NCBI GenBank assembly: GCA_005778405.1
Contig: SXOA01000028.1
Span: 1 to 50,269 of the forward strand
Origin: Planctomycetaceae bacterium
GTDB lineage: Bacteria > Planctomycetota > Planctomycetia > Pirellulales > Pirellulaceae
Reading direction: 5' to 3'
DNA length: 50,269 nucleotides
Part shown: positions 48,847 through 50,269 of the stretch, piece after piece
Numbering within the stretch: the first letter of the stretch is position 1
Layout of the letters: every line of letters begins with the position of its first letter
Notes under the pieces: generated by a model
What the model was told of the DNA's origin: nothing
The model's input: only the letters and a program-made list of their open reading frames with translations
Database searches by the model: none
Program-made: the position numbers and the translations under genes

Positions 48847-50019
48847 TCACGCCCTGGCCGCTTGCTCTTGCTCGGGGGCGATGACGCTGAGGCCGTTCCA
48901 GCGAGCCCGGAATTGTTCGTACTCGCGGCTGACGAGCTCTTTGAGTTCGCGGCGGAAGCGAGGGATGCTGAAGCGCTCGGCATGGGCGCGGATGAGGTAG
49001 GGATCGAAGGACTCCGACTCGAAGTGCTCGACGGCGCTGACGATGGCCTCGGGCGTTTGCGAGTCGAAGAAGCAGCCGGTCTGGCCCGCCACGACGGACT
49101 CTTTCGCTCCGCCGCGGCCAAGTGCGATGACCGGCGTGCCGCAAGCCTGAGCTTCAACCGGCATGATGCCGAAGTCTTCATCGGCGGCGAAGACGAAGGC
49201 CCGGGCGGATGCCATGTGCGACTGCAACGTGGCGTTGTCTTGATAGCCCATCAGCTCGATATTGGCCGTGGCCCGTTTTTTCAGCCGCGAAAGTTGCGGG
49301 CCGTCGCCGATGACGACCAGCTTGCGGCTGGGCATGAGGCGAAAGGCTTCGACGATGACATCGACCCGCTTGTAGGGGACGAGGCGGGAGGCGGCGAGGT
49401 AGAAGTCCTCCTTCCGCTCCTGGAAGGTGAAGCGGTCGACGTCGACCGGCGGATAGATGACCTGGGCGTCACGGCGGTACGTCTTTTCGATGCGGGCGGC
49501 AACGTAGCGGGAGTTGGCGACAAAGACATCGACCCGGTCGGCGGAAGCCCGGTCCCAGAGACGCAGATAGTGGAGCGTGAGACGGGCGATGATGCTCCGC
49601 AGGCCCCAGGTCAGCTTCGATTCGCGCAGGTACTGATGATGCAGATCCCAGGCGTAGCGGATGGGAGTGTGGACGTAAGAAATATGAAGCTGGTCGTTCC
49701 GGGTCAGCACACCTTTCGCCACGGCGTGATTGGAGCTGAGGATGACCTCGTAGTCGGCGAGATCAAACTGTTCCACGGCCAGCGGCATGAGCGGCAGATA
49801 GTTGCGGAAGTGGCGGCGGGCCAGCGGCAGCTTCTGGATGAAGGAAGTCCGGACCTCGCGGCCGGCAAGCATGCCCCGGTCCTTGGCGGCGAGGAAATCG
49901 ACGAGGGCGTACAGGTCGGCTTGGGGGAAGGAGCAGAGTATTTGCTCGACGACCTTTTCGGACCCGGCGAAGGAGTCGAGCCATTCGTGGACGACGGCGA
50001 GTTTGGGAGTGGAGGACAT
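48847..50019 (-). CDS. Family 4 glycosyltransferase (WbaZ-like)
   Basis: 390 residues, GT-B fold, inner membrane side. KLAVVHEWLDSFAGSEKVVE opens the N-terminal domain and SYVHTPIRYAWDLHHQYL is typical of mannosyltransferases of the WbaZ group. The C-terminal donor domain has YLAASRLVPYKRVDVIVEAF, VIGDGPQLSRLKK and AADEDFGIMPVEAQACGTPV with the E-x7-E residues. It would add a hexose, perhaps mannose, during polysaccharide synthesis. The gene upstream, also a glycosyltransferase, ends 9 bases before its start, so this is a sugar-polymer operon continuing beyond the window. Confidence 0.92.
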   Translation of the reverse strand: MSSTPKLAVVHEWLDSFAGSEKVVEQILCSFPQADLYALVDFLAAKDRGMLAGREVRTSFIQKLPLARRHFRNYLPLMPLAVEQFDLADYEVILSSNHAVAKGVLTRNDQLHISYVHTPIRYAWDLHHQYLRESKLTWGLRSIIARLTLHYLRLWDRASADRVDVFVANSRYVAARIEKTYRRDAQVIYPPVDVDRFTFQERKEDFYLAASRLVPYKRVDVIVEAFRLMPSRKLVVIGDGPQLSRLKKRATANIELMGYQDNATLQSHMASARAFVFAADEDFGIMPVEAQACGTPVIALGRGGAKESVVAGQTGCFFDSQTPEAIVSAVEHFESESFDPYLIRAHAERFSIPRFRRELKELVSREYEQFRARWNGLSVIAPEQEQAARA

Positions 50020-50028
50020 GGTGTGGTT

Positions 50029-50269
50029 CTAGTTGGCGGCACTGGCGAGGACTTGCCACGTATCGGCAGCGGCGCGGTCCCAGGTGAACTGCCCAGCGCG
50101 GGCGAGTCCGCGAGCGCGGAGGGAACTTCGCAGGGATTCGTCGGTGAGGAGGTTTTGAATGGCCTGGCCGATGGCGGCGACGTCGTTCGGGTCGATCAAG
50201 ATGGCAGCATCGCCGGCGACCTCCGGCAGCGACGTGGTGCTGGAACAGATGACCGGCGTGCCGCAGGCC
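50029..50269 (-). CDS. Glycosyltransferase family 4, C-terminal part (cut by window)
   Basis: Only the last 79 residues or so are present. ACGTPVICSSTTSLPEVAGD followed by AAILIDPNDVAAIGQAI is the end of the GT4 donor-binding domain with the typical Pro-Glu-Val-x-Gly-Asp segment, and the closing helix has FTWDRAAADTWQVL. The start lies beyond the right edge. It is the upstream member of the operon with the gene at 48847-50019. Confidence 0.85.
   Translation of the reverse strand, partial: ACGTPVICSSTTSLPEVAGDAAILIDPNDVAAIGQAIQNLLTDESLRSSLRARGLARAGQFTWDRAAADTWQVLASAAN

Overview
The window looks like chromosomal DNA of a planctomycete, probably close to the Pirellulales. The evidence is two DUF1501 proteins with twin-arginine leaders, a small membrane protein with the NPYQSP motif, a Tyr/Ala/Pro-rich secreted protein, many twin-arginine or signal-peptide proteins of unknown function, frequent strand switching with few long operons, GC-rich coding sequence and many short palindromic intergenic repeats. 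The species cannot be named from sequence alone, and no rRNA or tRNA gene was seen.

Layout. 1-8.2 kb: the C-terminal part of cobalamin-dependent methionine synthase (metH), a TerC-like membrane protein, a di-heme c-type cytochrome, a PDZ protein and RNase R. 8.2-14 kb (minus strand): a GYF_2 membrane protein, a GT4 glycosyltransferase overlapping hpt, a Tat-exported protein of unknown function and a GT2 glycosyltransferase. 14-19 kb: an APP1-type phosphatase, a protein made of repeated Tudor/Agenet-like units, and a large exported TPR protein just upstream of it. 19-27.5 kb: a thioredoxin-like 2Fe-2S ferredoxin, a two-helix membrane protein translationally coupled to a DUF1501 protein, trpF, a small basic protein, a low-complexity secreted protein, a dihydrouridine synthase and a second DUF1501 protein.

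27.6-35.5 kb is an accessory-looking zone. It has a PIN-like protein, about 1 kb of palindrome-rich non-coding DNA, a 1144-residue DUF4062/STAND-NTPase/TPR protein, a 126-residue flagellin-like protein reduced to the two terminal segments, a stand-alone RNA polymerase alpha-CTD-like protein and two tandem paralogous membrane proteins. 35.6-44 kb returns to ordinary genes: ispD, a DUF1877 protein, a DUF5009-type membrane protein, metG, a Tat-exported TIM-barrel protein and a CARDB/DUF11-repeat protein.

44.0-47.6 kb is a run of five minus-strand gene cassettes, each followed by an imperfect palindrome with the architecture of an integron attC site. In all five sites the arms differ by two extra-helical bases separated by six paired bases, and each ORF begins shortly after the core site of the preceding attC. 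No integrase is visible, so this is best called a CALIN (cluster of attC sites lacking an integrase). The fifth cassette gene has an in-frame TGA. 47.6-48.8 kb is a gene-free stretch dense in inverted repeats. The window ends in two glycosyltransferase genes on the minus strand, the last cut by the window edge.

Three things stand out besides the cassette array. First, two diverged copies of an undescribed element (about 29.38-29.66 and 48.30-48.76 kb) share a conserved block plus scattered GTGAATCA motifs. Second, two copies of a palindromic element with AGTAGGCCGC ends occur, one supplying the stop codon of the STAND gene. Third, three genes have a TANAAT box only 6-7 nt before the start codon, suggesting leaderless transcripts.
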